This document shows positions 30,958 to 39,554 of a stretch of DNA of 64,000 nucleotides, one piece after another. The notes beneath the pieces were generated by a model, which was not told the origin of the DNA, made no database searches, and saw nothing but the letters and a program-made list of their open reading frames with translations. The translations under genes and the position numbers were made by a program. Source of the DNA: Micromonospora solifontis (GTDB lineage: Bacteria > Actinomycetota > Actinomycetes > Mycobacteriales > Micromonosporaceae); contig NZ_RJLN01000008.1 in assembly GCF_003725545.1 (NCBI RefSeq), positions 38,056 to 102,055 of the forward strand, in the 5' to 3' direction. The first letter of the stretch is position 1. Every line of letters begins with the position of its first letter.

Positions 30958-31918
30958 GGGCGCCTGCCGTCGAGGGTGGGATGGCCGGTGGGTGGTGGTG
31001 TGGGTGCCGGGTCCGCTGCGGGGGTGGGATGAGCGGGGCGGGGGCGGCCAGCGGCGCCGGGGTCTGCTGGCAGGCCCAGCGCAGGGCGGCGGGCAGGCCG
31101 CGGTCGGGGCCGGCGGCGAGCCGGACGGGGTCGCCGGTGGCGGGCCCGGCGGCGGGGGCGGTGACGGCGAGGGCTTCCCCGGCGGGTAGGCCGGCGAGGG
31201 CGGCGGTGCGGGTGGTGGTGTCGTCGACCAGGGCGAGGGCCGGGTAGCGGTCGGGTGCGGTGTGCACGATGGCGTTGGCGAGGGCCTGCCGCCGGGTGGT
31301 GGCGACCAGCGCCCAGGTGTGGCTGGTGACGCGCAGGTCGCGGGTGAGGCTCAGGGGTACGGTGCCGGCGAGCACCCCGGGGTCGACGGTGGCGGCGGGT
31401 CGGGTGAACACCAGTACGGCGGGGCCGGCGCTGCTGGCGGCGTGGGCGGCGTCCTGGTCTTCGGTGGGGTTCCACCGGTCGTCGTCGCCGACGACCAGGA
31501 CGGCCGGGTACCGCCAGCCGGGGTGGCGCAGGTAGCCGGCGGGCACCACCACGGTGGGTGGGGTGCCCAGACGCCAGTTCTGCCAGCCGGTGGGTCGCCA
31601 GTCGAAGGTGATCGGGGTGTCGGGGCCGGTGGCCTGGTGGGCCAGCCACCGGTCGAGTTGGCCGGGCCGGTCGTCGTGGCCGGTGGTGGCGGTGGCGCCG
31701 GTGTCCAGCAGGTCGTGCCAGGAGGTGTAGAACTGCTCGTGCCGGTTGACGGCCAGGCCGACGGTGAGCAGCACGAGCAGTTCGGTGAGCAGGACTGCGG
31801 TGGGGCGCAGCAGCAGCCGGGCCCGGGGCGTGCGGTGCCAGCCGTACGCGGTGGCGCAGGCGGCGGCGATGGTGGCGGCCGTGGCCAGGGCGAGCAGCGG
31901 TATGCCGGTGAGCGACAC
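30932..31918 (-). CDS. Membrane-anchored hydrolase-like paralogue
   Basis: A 328-residue protein with the same plan as its downstream neighbour: two membrane segments (LLALATAATIAAACATAYG and LLLRPTAVLLTELLVLLTVGLAV), then VNRHEQFYTSWHDLL, then an alpha/beta domain (PPTVVVPAGYLRHPGWRYPAVLVVGDDDRWNP). Where the esterase has G-L-S-A-G-G, this protein has VATTRRQALANAIVHTAPDRYP, so the Ser nucleophile is not obvious and it may be inactive. It could be a binding partner of the esterase. The C-terminus is His/Pro-rich. Confidence 0.65.
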   Translation of the reverse strand: MSLTGIPLLALATAATIAAACATAYGWHRTPRARLLLRPTAVLLTELLVLLTVGLAVNRHEQFYTSWHDLLDTGATATTGHDDRPGQLDRWLAHQATGPDTPITFDWRPTGWQNWRLGTPPTVVVPAGYLRHPGWRYPAVLVVGDDDRWNPTEDQDAAHAASSAGPAVLVFTRPAATVDPGVLAGTVPLSLTRDLRVTSHTWALVATTRRQALANAIVHTAPDRYPALALVDDTTTRTAALAGLPAGEALAVTAPAAGPATGDPVRLAAGPDRGLPAALRWACQQTPAPLAAPAPLIPPPQRTRHPHHHPPAIPPSTAGAHVTRQRPH

Positions 31919-32065
31919 CTCGTGCCTCCCGTCGTCGCACCATCGTTACCACGGGCGCCGCGGGGGCCGGTGGGGAACGCCTGAGCGGGGCGCGGCGAGG
32001 CTGATTGTGATCGGTGCGGCTGTGTGCTGCCCCGGGGTTGGCTGGGAGTGCGCTGAAGGGTTGGT

Positions 32066-32851
32066 TCAGCCGAGGTCGACGACCAGCGGCCGGTGGTCGG
32101 AGATCACCGACAGTGGGGTGTCGACGGCGGTGACCGGGGGCAGCCGGTCGAGGCCCTGCCGGTCGGCGAGGATGTGGTCGAGTTGGACCCGGGGTTGCCC
32201 GGCCGGGTAGGTGGGGCGGCGGCCCAGGGGCGGCCAGCCGGACAGCACCCGGGCGGCGCCGGCGGGCAGGTTCAGGTCGCCGAGCAGCAGGCGTGGCGCG
32301 GGCAGCGCGCGCAGGGCGCGTACGACGCGGCGCAGTTGCAGGATGTTCCAGCCGGGCACGAACGACAGGTGGGTGGCGGCGACGGTCAGCGGCCCGTGCG
32401 GGGTGTCCAGCACGGCGGCGAGCACGACGCGGGGTTCGTCGTGCAGCAGCACCAGTCCCCCGCCGGGGCCGGGCACGTAGATCGGGGACCGGACGGGGGC
32501 CGGGCGTAGGCGGGTGACCTGCCAGGAGCGCACCGGGTACCGGCTGACCAGGCCGACGCCGTAGAGGGGTTCGCCGTGCCCGTCGTCGTCGTGGTTGAGC
32601 GGGCGGAATTGTTCGCCGGGGGTGCCGACCACGGCGGCGGCGAAGCGGTGTTCGGGGGCGCCCAGGGCGCGGGCGGCGATGGCGGTGAGGTCGTGGTTCC
32701 CGCTGCGCGACTGGTCCCGGTCGACCTCTTGCAGGGCCAGCACGTCGGCGTCGAGCGCGGCGACGGCGGCGGCGAGCCGGTCGGGGTCGACGAGCCCGTC
32801 GGTGAGGGAGCGGCCGTGCAAGAGATTGAAGGTGGCCAGGCGCACCTGCAC
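32066..32851 (-). CDS. Endonuclease/exonuclease/phosphatase-family protein
   Basis: A 261-residue EEP-fold enzyme. Family motifs in order: RLATFNLLHG (Asn metal ligand), DADVLALQEVD (Glu metal ligand), LTVAATHLSFVPGWNILQLRRV, LLLGDLNLPAG (D-x-N), and the end VISDHRPLVVDL (S-D-H, catalytic His). Members hydrolyse phosphodiesters of nucleic acids, lipids or inositol phosphates. No signal peptide is seen, so it is probably cytosolic. It starts at GTG 32851 or GTG 32845. It is divergent to a possible small membrane peptide and the TSUP gene. Confidence 0.85.
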   Translation of the reverse strand: MQVRLATFNLLHGRSLTDGLVDPDRLAAAVAALDADVLALQEVDRDQSRSGNHDLTAIAARALGAPEHRFAAAVVGTPGEQFRPLNHDDDGHGEPLYGVGLVSRYPVRSWQVTRLRPAPVRSPIYVPGPGGGLVLLHDEPRVVLAAVLDTPHGPLTVAATHLSFVPGWNILQLRRVVRALRALPAPRLLLGDLNLPAGAARVLSGWPPLGRRPTYPAGQPRVQLDHILADRQGLDRLPPVTAVDTPLSVISDHRPLVVDLG

Positions 32852-32880
32852 ACCCTACGTCCCCGTGGCAGGCTTACCGG

Positions 32881-32967
32881 GTGCTCAGGGTCCTGGTCTG
32901 TTCGATGCTGGTGTTCGTGGCCGTGGCGTCGGTCGGGCTGTGGCTGCGCCGCCGGCGGGGCCGCTGA
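32881..32967 (+). CDS. Possible 28-residue single-span membrane peptide
   Basis: GTG 32881 to TGA 32967 encodes a peptide that is almost entirely one transmembrane helix (VLVCSMLVFVAVASVGLWL) followed by RRRRGR. The ribosome site is weak (GGCAGG). Size and composition are like known membrane micropeptides, but without comparative data it may be chance. Confidence 0.3.
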   Translation: MLRVLVCSMLVFVAVASVGLWLRRRRGR

Positions 32968-33053
32968 GCGGCGTCGACCCGCGGCCGGCGAGGCGGTGAG
33001 CCTGGCCACAGCCGGCCGCGTCGGGCCGCTGGTGGTGGGCAGAATGGCCGCCC

Positions 33054-33827
33054 GTGGCTCCTGTCTCGCTGACCACCCTGCTGACCGCGGCCGCCATGGC
33101 GGGCTGGGTGGACGCGGTGGTCGGGGGTGGTGGGCTGCTGCTGTTGCCGGCCCTGCTGGTGGCCGCGCCGGGGGTGCCGGTGGCCACGGCGTTGGGGACG
33201 AACAAGTTGGCCGCGATCTTCGGTACGTCGACGGCGGCGTTGACCTACGCCCGGCGTACGAAGCTGGACTGGTCGGTGGCGGGTCCGTCGGCGGGTTTGG
33301 CGGTGTTGACCGCCGGGTTGGGTGCGGCGCTGGCGGGGGCGGTGCCGGCGGGCGCGTACCGGCCGGTGGTGCTGGTGGTGCTGGTGTCGGTGGCGGTGTT
33401 CGTGTTGACCCGGCCGCGGCTGGGGGTGGTGGCCCTGCCGGAGCGGCGGACGCCGGCGCGGGCGGCGGCGGTGGTCGCGGTGGCCGGGCTGGGGATCGCC
33501 CTGTACGACGGGTTGATCGGTCCGGGCACCGGCACGTTCCTGGTGTTGGCGTTCACCGCGTTGGTGGGGGCGGACTTCGTGCACGCCTCGGCGATGGCGA
33601 AGGTGGTCAACGCGGGCACGAACCTGGGCGCGCTGGTGGTGTTCGCCGCGACCGGGCACGTGTGGTGGCTGCTGGGTGCGGCGATGGCGGTGTGCAACGT
33701 CGCCGGAGCCGCGCTGGGGGCGCGGATGGCCCTGCGGCGCGGCTCCGGCTTTGTGCGGGTGGTGTTGCTGGTCGTGGTGGTGGCGCTGGTGGGCAAGCTC
33801 GGCTACGACCAGTGGGTGGCGGGCTGA
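33054..33827 (+). CDS. TSUP-family (TauE/SafE) membrane permease
   Basis: A 257-residue membrane protein with about eight hydrophobic segments. It has the duplicated TSUP signature: AGWVDAVVGGGGLLLLPALLVA, with GTNKLAAIFGTSTAALTYARR, and in the second half GLGIALYDGLIGPGTGTFLVLAFTALVGADFVHASAMAKVVNAGTNLGALVVF. Family members export sulfite, sulfonates or other organic anions; the substrate is unknown. GTG 33054 is the start. It is convergent with the nitroreductase gene, and only 7 nt separate the stops. Confidence 0.85.
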   Translation: MAPVSLTTLLTAAAMAGWVDAVVGGGGLLLLPALLVAAPGVPVATALGTNKLAAIFGTSTAALTYARRTKLDWSVAGPSAGLAVLTAGLGAALAGAVPAGAYRPVVLVVLVSVAVFVLTRPRLGVVALPERRTPARAAAVVAVAGLGIALYDGLIGPGTGTFLVLAFTALVGADFVHASAMAKVVNAGTNLGALVVFAATGHVWWLLGAAMAVCNVAGAALGARMALRRGSGFVRVVLLVVVVALVGKLGYDQWVAG

Positions 33828-33834
33828 GGCCTGC

Positions 33835-34434
33835 TCAGGCGTGCCGGACGACGTCGTCGTAGTCCAGCCGGGGCAGCCGGGGGAACCAGGCGTCCGGGCC
33901 GGGCTTGCCGATGTTGACCACGAGCAGCGATTTCCAGCTGCTGTCGGCGAAGAACTCCTTGTCCAGGCCCTCGGTGTCGAAGCCGGCCATCGGGCCGGCG
34001 GCCAGGCCGGCGGCGCGCACGGCGAGCAGCCAGTAGCCGATCTGCAGGGTGGCGTTGAACCGGGCCATCCCCTCTCGGGCCACCGCGTCGGCGGCCAGGC
34101 CGTCGCGCATCTCGGGGCGGATCGGGAAGACCCGCGGGATGAACTCGTGGAACTCGGTGTCGGCGGCGAGGACGGCGACGACGGGCGCGCTCGCGGTCTT
34201 GGCCCGGTTGCCCTCGCTCAGGTGGGTCAGCAGCCGCTCGCGGGCCTCCCCTTGGCGGATGAACAGCACCCGCAGCGGCTGCGTGTTGGCGGCCGTCGGC
34301 GGGTACTTGGCCAGTTCGAAGATGGCGTGCAGCTGTTCGTCGCTGACCGGCTCGTCGGTGAAGGTGTTGGCGGTGCGGGCGTCGGTGAACAGCTGGGCCT
34401 GCGCCTCGGGGTGCAGGGTGATCAGGTCACTCAT
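33835..34434 (-). CDS. Nitroreductase-family protein (RutE-like)
   Basis: A 199-residue FMN-dependent oxidoreductase fold. Family segments are DARTANTFTDEPVSDEQLHAIFELAKYPPTAANTQPLRVLFI (FMN-binding Arg and Asn) and GYWLLAVRAAGLAAGPMAGFDTEGLDKEFF (FMN phosphate site). This resembles the malonic-semialdehyde reductase/RutE or HadB-RutE subgroup. It probably reduces enals, quinones or nitro compounds with NAD(P)H. It diverges from an HxlR regulator across a 97-bp region holding a perfect inverted repeat, so control by that regulator is likely. Confidence 0.85.
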   Translation of the reverse strand: MSDLITLHPEAQAQLFTDARTANTFTDEPVSDEQLHAIFELAKYPPTAANTQPLRVLFIRQGEARERLLTHLSEGNRAKTASAPVVAVLAADTEFHEFIPRVFPIRPEMRDGLAADAVAREGMARFNATLQIGYWLLAVRAAGLAAGPMAGFDTEGLDKEFFADSSWKSLLVVNIGKPGPDAWFPRLPRLDYDDVVRHA

Positions 34435-34457
34435 CCGTGGTTCCTCGCTCTATCCTC

Positions 34458-34480
34458 GCCCCTCCCATACATGGAGGGGC
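34458..34480. promoter_or_regulatory. Inverted repeat between nitroreductase and HxlR genes
   Basis: GCCCCTCC - 7 bases - GGAGGGGC is a perfect 8-bp inverted repeat in the divergent intergenic region. A TTTTTT-A run follows at 34484-34490, where promoter elements for both genes are expected. It is the probable HxlR operator. Confidence 0.5.
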
Positions 34481-34531
34481 TAGTTTTTTAATAGTGCCTT
34501 CCGGGATGAGGGTAGCGCGTATCCTGGACGG

Positions 34532-34894
34532 GTGACAGTCAGGCCGGAGGTGGGCGACGCGCCCCGCATGTGCGACCAGGGGCTGGCCCGCGCCTTCGCG
34601 TTCCTCGGCAAGCGGTGGAGCGGGGTGCTGCTGGGCACCCTCGCCGGCGGGCCCGCCGGCTTCGCCGAGCTGGGCCGGGCGCTGCCCGGGATCAGCGAGT
34701 CGATGCTGTCCGACCGGCTCGGCGAGCTGTGCCGGGTCGGCCTGGTCTCGCGCACCGTACGGGAGGGCCCGCCGGTCGGGGTGAGCTACGAGCTCACCGA
34801 GCGCGGCGCCGCCCTGCTGCCGGCGCTGGACGCGATCGCCCGCTGGGCCCACGAGAACCTGCCCGACCAGCCGGGACGCGCCGACGCCTGCTGA
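34532..34894 (+). CDS. HxlR-family transcriptional regulator
   Basis: A 120-residue winged-helix regulator. The HxlR hallmarks are CDQGLARAFAFLGKRWSGVLLGTLAGGPAGFAELGRALPGISESMLSDRLGELCRVGLVSRTV and YELTERGAALLPALDAIARWA. The single conserved Cys near the N-terminus (MCDQ) can be a redox or electrophile sensor in this family (YodB/QorR type). Together with the divergent nitroreductase this suggests a response to quinones or reactive electrophiles (inference). GTG 34532 is the start. Confidence 0.85.
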   Translation: MTVRPEVGDAPRMCDQGLARAFAFLGKRWSGVLLGTLAGGPAGFAELGRALPGISESMLSDRLGELCRVGLVSRTVREGPPVGVSYELTERGAALLPALDAIARWAHENLPDQPGRADAC

Positions 34895-34918
34895 CCGCCG
34901 CTGTGTGATCATCCTCTG

Positions 34919-35689
34919 GTGCCCGTACGCGCCGAACACGACCGGGCCGTCCTGGCCGAGCTGCTGACCCGGGACCCGGTGCTGCACGCCTACCAGCTCG
35001 GCGACCTGGACGACTTCTTCTGGCCCTACACCTCCTGGTACCGCCGCGACGACCAGGTGGCCCTGCTCTACCACGGCGTCGAGCTGCCGACCCTGCTGGC
35101 GTTCGCCCCGCCGGAGCGCACCGACGACCTGGCCGCGCTGCTGACCGAGGCCGCCCCGGTGCTGCCCGCCCGGCTGTGGGCGCACCTGTCCCCCGGCCTG
35201 GAGGCCACCGTCACCCGCTGGTACGAGGTGGCCGACGCCGCGCCGCACCACCGGATGGCGCTGACCGAGCCGGACCGGCTGGCCCGGGTCACCCCCGCCG
35301 GGCAGGTGCTCGACCGCGCCGACCTGCCGGCGCTGCACCACCTCTACGCCGCCGCGTACCCGGGAAACTGGTTCGACCCACGGATGCTCGACACCGGCCA
35401 GTACGTCGGCATCCACGCCGGCGGCGAGCTGGTCGCCGTCGCCGGGGTGCACGTCTGGTCGCCCACCTGGCGGGTCGCCGCCCTCGGCAACGTCACCACC
35501 CACCCGCGGCAGCGGGGCCGGGGCCTGGCCACCGCCGCGGTCGCCGCGCTCTGCGCCCGGCTGCGCGACACCGTCGAGCACGTGACACTCAACGTCCGCG
35601 CCGACAACACCGCCGCCGTACGCCTCTACGAGCGGCTCGGTTTCACCCGGGTCGCCGACTTCACCGAGTGCGGCCTGCACCGCCGCTGA
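34919..35689 (+). CDS. GNAT-family N-acetyltransferase (FR47-like)
   Basis: A 256-residue protein. The N-terminal half (LLTRDPVLHAYQLGDLDDFFWPYTSWYRRDDQVALLYHG) is a diverged GNAT-like domain. The C-terminal half is a full FR47-like GNAT: VAGVHVWSPTWRVAALGNVTTHPRQRGRGLATAAVAALCARLRDTVEHVTLNVRADNTAAVRLYERLGFTRVADF, with CoA loop R-Q-R-G-R-G-L-A. The substrate is unknown. GTG 34919 begins 24 nt after the HxlR stop, so the two may be cotranscribed. Confidence 0.85.
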   Translation: MPVRAEHDRAVLAELLTRDPVLHAYQLGDLDDFFWPYTSWYRRDDQVALLYHGVELPTLLAFAPPERTDDLAALLTEAAPVLPARLWAHLSPGLEATVTRWYEVADAAPHHRMALTEPDRLARVTPAGQVLDRADLPALHHLYAAAYPGNWFDPRMLDTGQYVGIHAGGELVAVAGVHVWSPTWRVAALGNVTTHPRQRGRGLATAAVAALCARLRDTVEHVTLNVRADNTAAVRLYERLGFTRVADFTECGLHRR

Positions 35690-35852
35690 CCGCCGGCCGG
35701 GGCGCCGTCGCTACCCTGTCCAGCCGCCACGCCGGGTCGGGAAACCGACCGTGAGCTGGGCCTGTGTCGGACCGGCCCGGGCCGGCCGAACCCCTAGCGT
35801 CTGGCTTCGAGGCCGCGCCCGGGGCGGGCGCGGCGGAGCCGAAGGAGACACG

Positions 35853-37431
35853 ATGGGTTTCACAGCGACACCCCGGGGGCGAAGAACGGCGGTGACCGTC
35901 GCCGCCGCCCTGGCCGCGATGGTGACCACGACCGCGGCACCCGCCTGGGCCGCGCCGGGCGTCGACCCCGGCCACCGTGGACCGGGCCGCCGATCCCGGC
36001 GCCACCATCGGGATCAGCAAGGTCGTCTCGACCCCGCCGATCCCCCCGAAGCCGGACGTGGTGCTGCTGGTCGACACCACCGGCAGCATGGGCCCGGCGA
36101 TCGCCAACGTGCGGACCAACCTGCAACAGGTGATCAACAACGTGCGCGGGGCGCAGCCCAGCGCCGAGTTCGCGGTCGCCTCCTACCGCGACGAGGGCGA
36201 CGGCGCGGAGCTGTTCCGGGTCCGGCGGAACCTCACCGGCGACGCGACCGCCCTGCAGAACGCGGTCAACGGCCTGGACGCCGACGGGGGTGGTGACGTC
36301 CCCGAGGGGTGGGTGAACGCGCTGTTCCAGGTTTCCGACGGCGCGATCGCCTACCGGTCGGGCAGCAGCCGGCTCGTCGTGCTGGTCGGCGACGCGCCCA
36401 GCCACGACCCCAGCGCCGGACACACCCTGGTGCAGGCCACCGCCGCCCTGCAGGCTGACGACGCCCGCGTCCTCGCCGTCGACGTCAGCGGCGGAGGCGG
36501 CGGCCTGGACGCCCTCGGCCAGGCCACCGACGTGGCCACCGCCACCGGCGGCCAGGTGGTCGGCAGCGCCCCGGACACGGTCACCGCGGCGATCCTGTCC
36601 GGGCTACGCGACCTCGACGTCACCGTCACCCCGACCGTGACGTCCTGCGATCCCGGCCTGTCGGTGAGCTTCGACGCCGCGTCGAGGACCCAGCAGAGCG
36701 GCACCGACGTGCCGTTCGCCGAAACCATCACGGTCGCCGCCGACGCCACCCAGGGCGCCACCCTGCACTGCACGGTGGACTTCCTGCTCAACGGCCTGTC
36801 CGGCGGGCCCGCGTTCGTCGAGCGGATCAGCGTCACGGTCAACGACGTCACCCCACCGACGGTGGCCGTCGACGACCAGACCGTCGAGGCGACCAGCCCC
36901 GCCGGCGTGGTGATCAACTATCCGGCGAGCGCGACCGACAACGTCGACGGGCCGCTCACCCCGACCTGCGCACCGCCGCCCGGCAGCACCTTCCCGCTGG
37001 GCACCACCACGGTCACCTGCACCGCCACCGACGCGGCCGGCAACACCGGCAGCGACACCGCGGTGATGCGGGTGGTCGACACCACCGCCCCGAGCACCGG
37101 GTGCGTGCCGACGAACAACCCGAGCGGCGGCAACATCCCCGGCTCGGACAACCCGGACGGGTTCTACCAGCTGACCGCCACCGACATCGTCGACACCGCC
37201 GTCGAGGTGTACATCGGTGACGCCGCCGACCCGTCGGTGACGTTCGGCCCGTTCCCCGCCGGCACCAGGATCAAGCTGGTGCAGGCCCCGGGTGCGCAGT
37301 CCCGGATCAAGGACGGCACCGGCGACATCGACTACAAGGTGACGCTGCGCGGCGACGCGGTGATCACGGGCGTGGACGACGCCGGCAACACCTCGACCGC
37401 GACCTGCCTGGTGGCCCCGCCGCCGAAGTGA
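35853..37431 (+). CDS. Secreted vWA-domain protein with HYR repeat, frameshifted after signal peptide
   Basis: ATG 35853 (ribosome site GAAGGAG) opens a signal peptide, MGFTATPRGRR then TAVTVAAALAAMVTTTAAPAWA-AP. From about 35960 the protein continues one frame over (ASTPATVDRAADPGATIGISKVV). A GTG at 35977 could start the second part but has no ribosome site. A vWA domain follows: VVLLVDTTGSMGPAIANVR is the MIDAS motif, and VVLVGDAPSHDPS comes later. Then there is one HYR domain (TPPTVAVDDQTVEATSPAG ... VTCTATDAAGNTGSD) and a C-terminal domain ending CLVAPPPK. It is probably an extracellular adhesion-like protein. One extra base near the signal-peptidase site explains the break. Confidence 0.75.
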
Positions 37432-37446
37432 CGCCGAGGTCGTGAC

Positions 37447-37478
37447 GCGGGGGTGGCCGGTGTTCCGGCCACTCCCGC
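37447..37478. terminator. Bidirectional hairpin terminator
   Basis: GTGGCCGG - TGTT - CCGGCCAC, extended outwards with one G-U pair, gives a stem of about 14 bp between the convergent vWA and peptide deformylase genes. Confidence 0.65.
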
Positions 37479-37486
37479 GGCGGCGG

Positions 37487-37996
37487 TCAGAGACCGCGGC
37501 TGGGCGAGTGGAACCGGCCGGCGCGGATCTCCCGCAGCGCCCGGCGGCGGGTCTCCCCGCGCAGCGTGTCGACGTAGAGGCGGCCCCGCAGGTGGTCGGT
37601 CTCGTGCTGCAGCGCCCGGGCGAGGAAACCCCGCCCGGAGATGGTCAGCGGCTCGCCGTGCTGGTCGAAGCCGTGCGCGGTGGCCTGCATCGCCCGAGGT
37701 GTCGGGAAGTACAGCCCCGGGATGGACAGGCAGCCCTCGTCGTCGTCCTGCAGCTCCTCGGACAGCTCCAGCGTCGGGTTGATCAGGTGGCCCCGGTGGC
37801 CGTCGGCGTCGTAGACGAACACCTGCGCGTTCACCCCGATCTGCGGCGCGGCCACCCCGGCCCGGCCGGGCGCGCCGAGCAGCGTGTCCATCAGGTCCTG
37901 CACGAGCGCGCGCAGTTCCGTGTCGAAGCTGGTGACCGGCTCGCTGGGGGTGCGCAAGACGGGGTCGCCGATGATCCGGATCGGACGCATAGTCAT
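37487..37996 (-). CDS. def: Peptide deformylase
   Basis: A 169-residue metalloenzyme that removes the formyl group from nascent proteins. All three motifs are present: GRAGVAAPQIG (motif I, G-x-G-x-A-A-x-Q), DEGCLSIPG (motif II with the metal Cys) and QHETDHLRG (motif III, H-E-x-D-H). The length is normal. An in-frame ATG at 37990 is an alternative start to 37996. Actinobacteria often have more than one def gene, so this may be a secondary copy; the isolated position, without fmt, supports that. Confidence 0.9.
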   Translation of the reverse strand: MTMRPIRIIGDPVLRTPSEPVTSFDTELRALVQDLMDTLLGAPGRAGVAAPQIGVNAQVFVYDADGHRGHLINPTLELSEELQDDDEGCLSIPGLYFPTPRAMQATAHGFDQHGEPLTISGRGFLARALQHETDHLRGRLYVDTLRGETRRRALREIRAGRFHSPSRGL

Positions 37997-38046
37997 GTCC
38001 GGAAGGCTATCCGTCCGTTACCGCCGCCGGTGGTCGCACCCGCCGG

Positions 38047-38550
38047 TCAACCGGGCGGGGCGCCCGTCGCCCGGCCCGGGGCCAGACCGGTGTCGGCGAT
38101 CCGGTCGCGCAGCGGACGGCGGCGCAGCGCGGCCAGGACCGCGTACAGCTCGTCGGCCAGGGGTACGGGCAGTTCGGCGTCGAGCCGCCGCATGGCGGTG
38201 GTGGTGGCCGCCCACTCGGCCTCGATCACCGGCCGCAGCGCGTCGGCCCGGTCGGTGAGGCTGACGATGCGTTGGCGGGCGTCGGCGCCAGGGCTGAGGG
38301 TGACCAGGCCGGCGCGGCTCATCTGGGCGACGGTCTGGCTGGCCGCGGAGTGGGTGACGCCGACCCGGGCGGCGAGGTCGCGGATGGCCAGCGGCCCGTC
38401 GGCGAGCAGCACCCGGACCAGGGGCGAGAAGCGGGGCCGGTAGTCGGCCAGGTCGAGATCGGCGTAGACGGCGGCGACGTCGCCGTCGAGCAGTTCGAGG
38501 ACGTGGCGCAGCAGGGTGCCGAGGGCCTCGCGGTCGGGGGCGGCGGTCAC
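38047..38550 (-). CDS. MarR-family transcriptional regulator
   Basis: A 167-residue winged-helix protein: PLAIRDLAARVGVTHSAASQTVAQMSRAGLVTLSPGADARQRIVSLTDRADAL is the DNA-binding core, with the MarR wing D-A-R-Q-R. GTG 38550 (VTAAPDREAL) gives the expected N-terminus. It diverges from the proline iminopeptidase gene over 50 bp containing the perfect palindrome AACAGC-GCTGTT, so it probably represses itself and that peptidase. The ligand is unknown. Confidence 0.8.
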   Translation of the reverse strand: MTAAPDREALGTLLRHVLELLDGDVAAVYADLDLADYRPRFSPLVRVLLADGPLAIRDLAARVGVTHSAASQTVAQMSRAGLVTLSPGADARQRIVSLTDRADALRPVIEAEWAATTTAMRRLDAELPVPLADELYAVLAALRRRPLRDRIADTGLAPGRATGAPPG

Positions 38551-38562
38551 GTCCGCTAATGT

Positions 38563-38574
38563 AACAGCGCTGTT
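38563..38574. promoter_or_regulatory. Palindromic operator between MarR and pip genes
   Basis: AACAGC-GCTGTT is a perfect 12-bp palindrome midway in the 50-bp divergent region, within an AT-richer patch. It is the expected place for MarR binding. Confidence 0.55.
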
Positions 38575-38600
38575 GTATCTCGTGGACGGGGAGGGTCCTG

Positions 38601-39548
38601 ATGTATCCACCGATCGAGCCGTACGCCCACGGCCTGCTCGACGTCGGCGACGGCCAGCGGATCTACTGGGAGACCTGCGGCAACCCCGACGGCCGGCCGG
38701 CCCTGGCGGTGCACGGCGGCCCCGGCTCCGGCGCCACCGCGTTCTGGCGGCGGCTGTTCGACCCGGCCGCCTACCGCATCGTCCTGTTCGACCAGCGCGG
38801 CTGCGGCCGCAGCACCCCGCACGCCAGCGACCCGGCGGTGGACCTGTCGGTGAACACCACCGCACACCTGCTGGCCGACATGGAACGGCTGCGCGAGCAC
38901 CTGGGCATCGGGCGGTGGCTGCTCTGCGGCGCCTCCTGGGGCTCCTCGCTGTCTCTCGCCTACGCCCAGCGCCACCCGGACCGGGTCAGCGCGCTGGCGC
39001 TGTTCAGCGTGGTCGCCAACACCCGCCGCGAGATCGACTGGGTGACCCGGGACATGGGGCGGATCTTCCCGCAGGAATGGGCCCGGTTCCGCGACGGCGT
39101 ACCCGAGGCCGACCGGGACGGCGACCTGCCCACCGCGTACGCCCGGCTGGTCAACGACCCCGACCCGGCCGTGCGGGAGCGGGCCGAGATCGACTGGTGC
39201 GACTGGGAGGACGTGCACGTCTCCCTGGCCGGCGGGTTCAAGCCCAGCCCCCGCTACGCCGACCCGGTGTTCCGGGCCGCCTTCGTCCGGATCGTCACCC
39301 ACTACTGGAGCAACCTCGGGTTCATGCCGGACGGGCAACTGCTGCGCGACGCCGGCAAGCTCGCCGGCATCCCCGGGGTGCTGGTGCAGGGGCGCCTGGA
39401 CGTCAGCGGCCCGCCGGACATCGCCTGGCAGCTCACCCGGGACTGGCCGGACGCCCGGCTGGAGATCGTCGAGTCCGGCGGCCACGGCAGCGGCCACGGG
39501 GTCGGTGAGCGGGTCGTCGCCGCCCTGGACGCCTTCGCCCGCGGCTGA
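38601..39548 (+). CDS. pip: Proline iminopeptidase
   Basis: A 315-residue alpha/beta-hydrolase that frees N-terminal proline from peptides. The S33-family text is intact: YPPIEPYAHGLLDVGDGQRIYWETCGNPDGRPALAVHGGPGSG (oxyanion HGGPG), FDQRGCGRSTPHA, and nucleophile elbow CGASWGSSLSLAYAQRHP. WTRWE is replaced by CDWEDVHVSL, and the catalytic His lies in ESGGHGSG. The usual GGSWGS reads GASWGS. It is cytosolic and 315 residues is normal. The divergent MarR gene probably controls it. Confidence 0.9.
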   Translation: MYPPIEPYAHGLLDVGDGQRIYWETCGNPDGRPALAVHGGPGSGATAFWRRLFDPAAYRIVLFDQRGCGRSTPHASDPAVDLSVNTTAHLLADMERLREHLGIGRWLLCGASWGSSLSLAYAQRHPDRVSALALFSVVANTRREIDWVTRDMGRIFPQEWARFRDGVPEADRDGDLPTAYARLVNDPDPAVRERAEIDWCDWEDVHVSLAGGFKPSPRYADPVFRAAFVRIVTHYWSNLGFMPDGQLLRDAGKLAGIPGVLVQGRLDVSGPPDIAWQLTRDWPDARLEIVESGGHGSGHGVGERVVAALDAFARG

Positions 39549-39554
39549 CCCGGC

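Noticed and set aside
32881..33054. A longer N-terminus for the TSUP gene from ATG 33044
   Set aside because: That ATG is in a different frame; GTG 33054 is the first start that gives the TSUP N-terminus.
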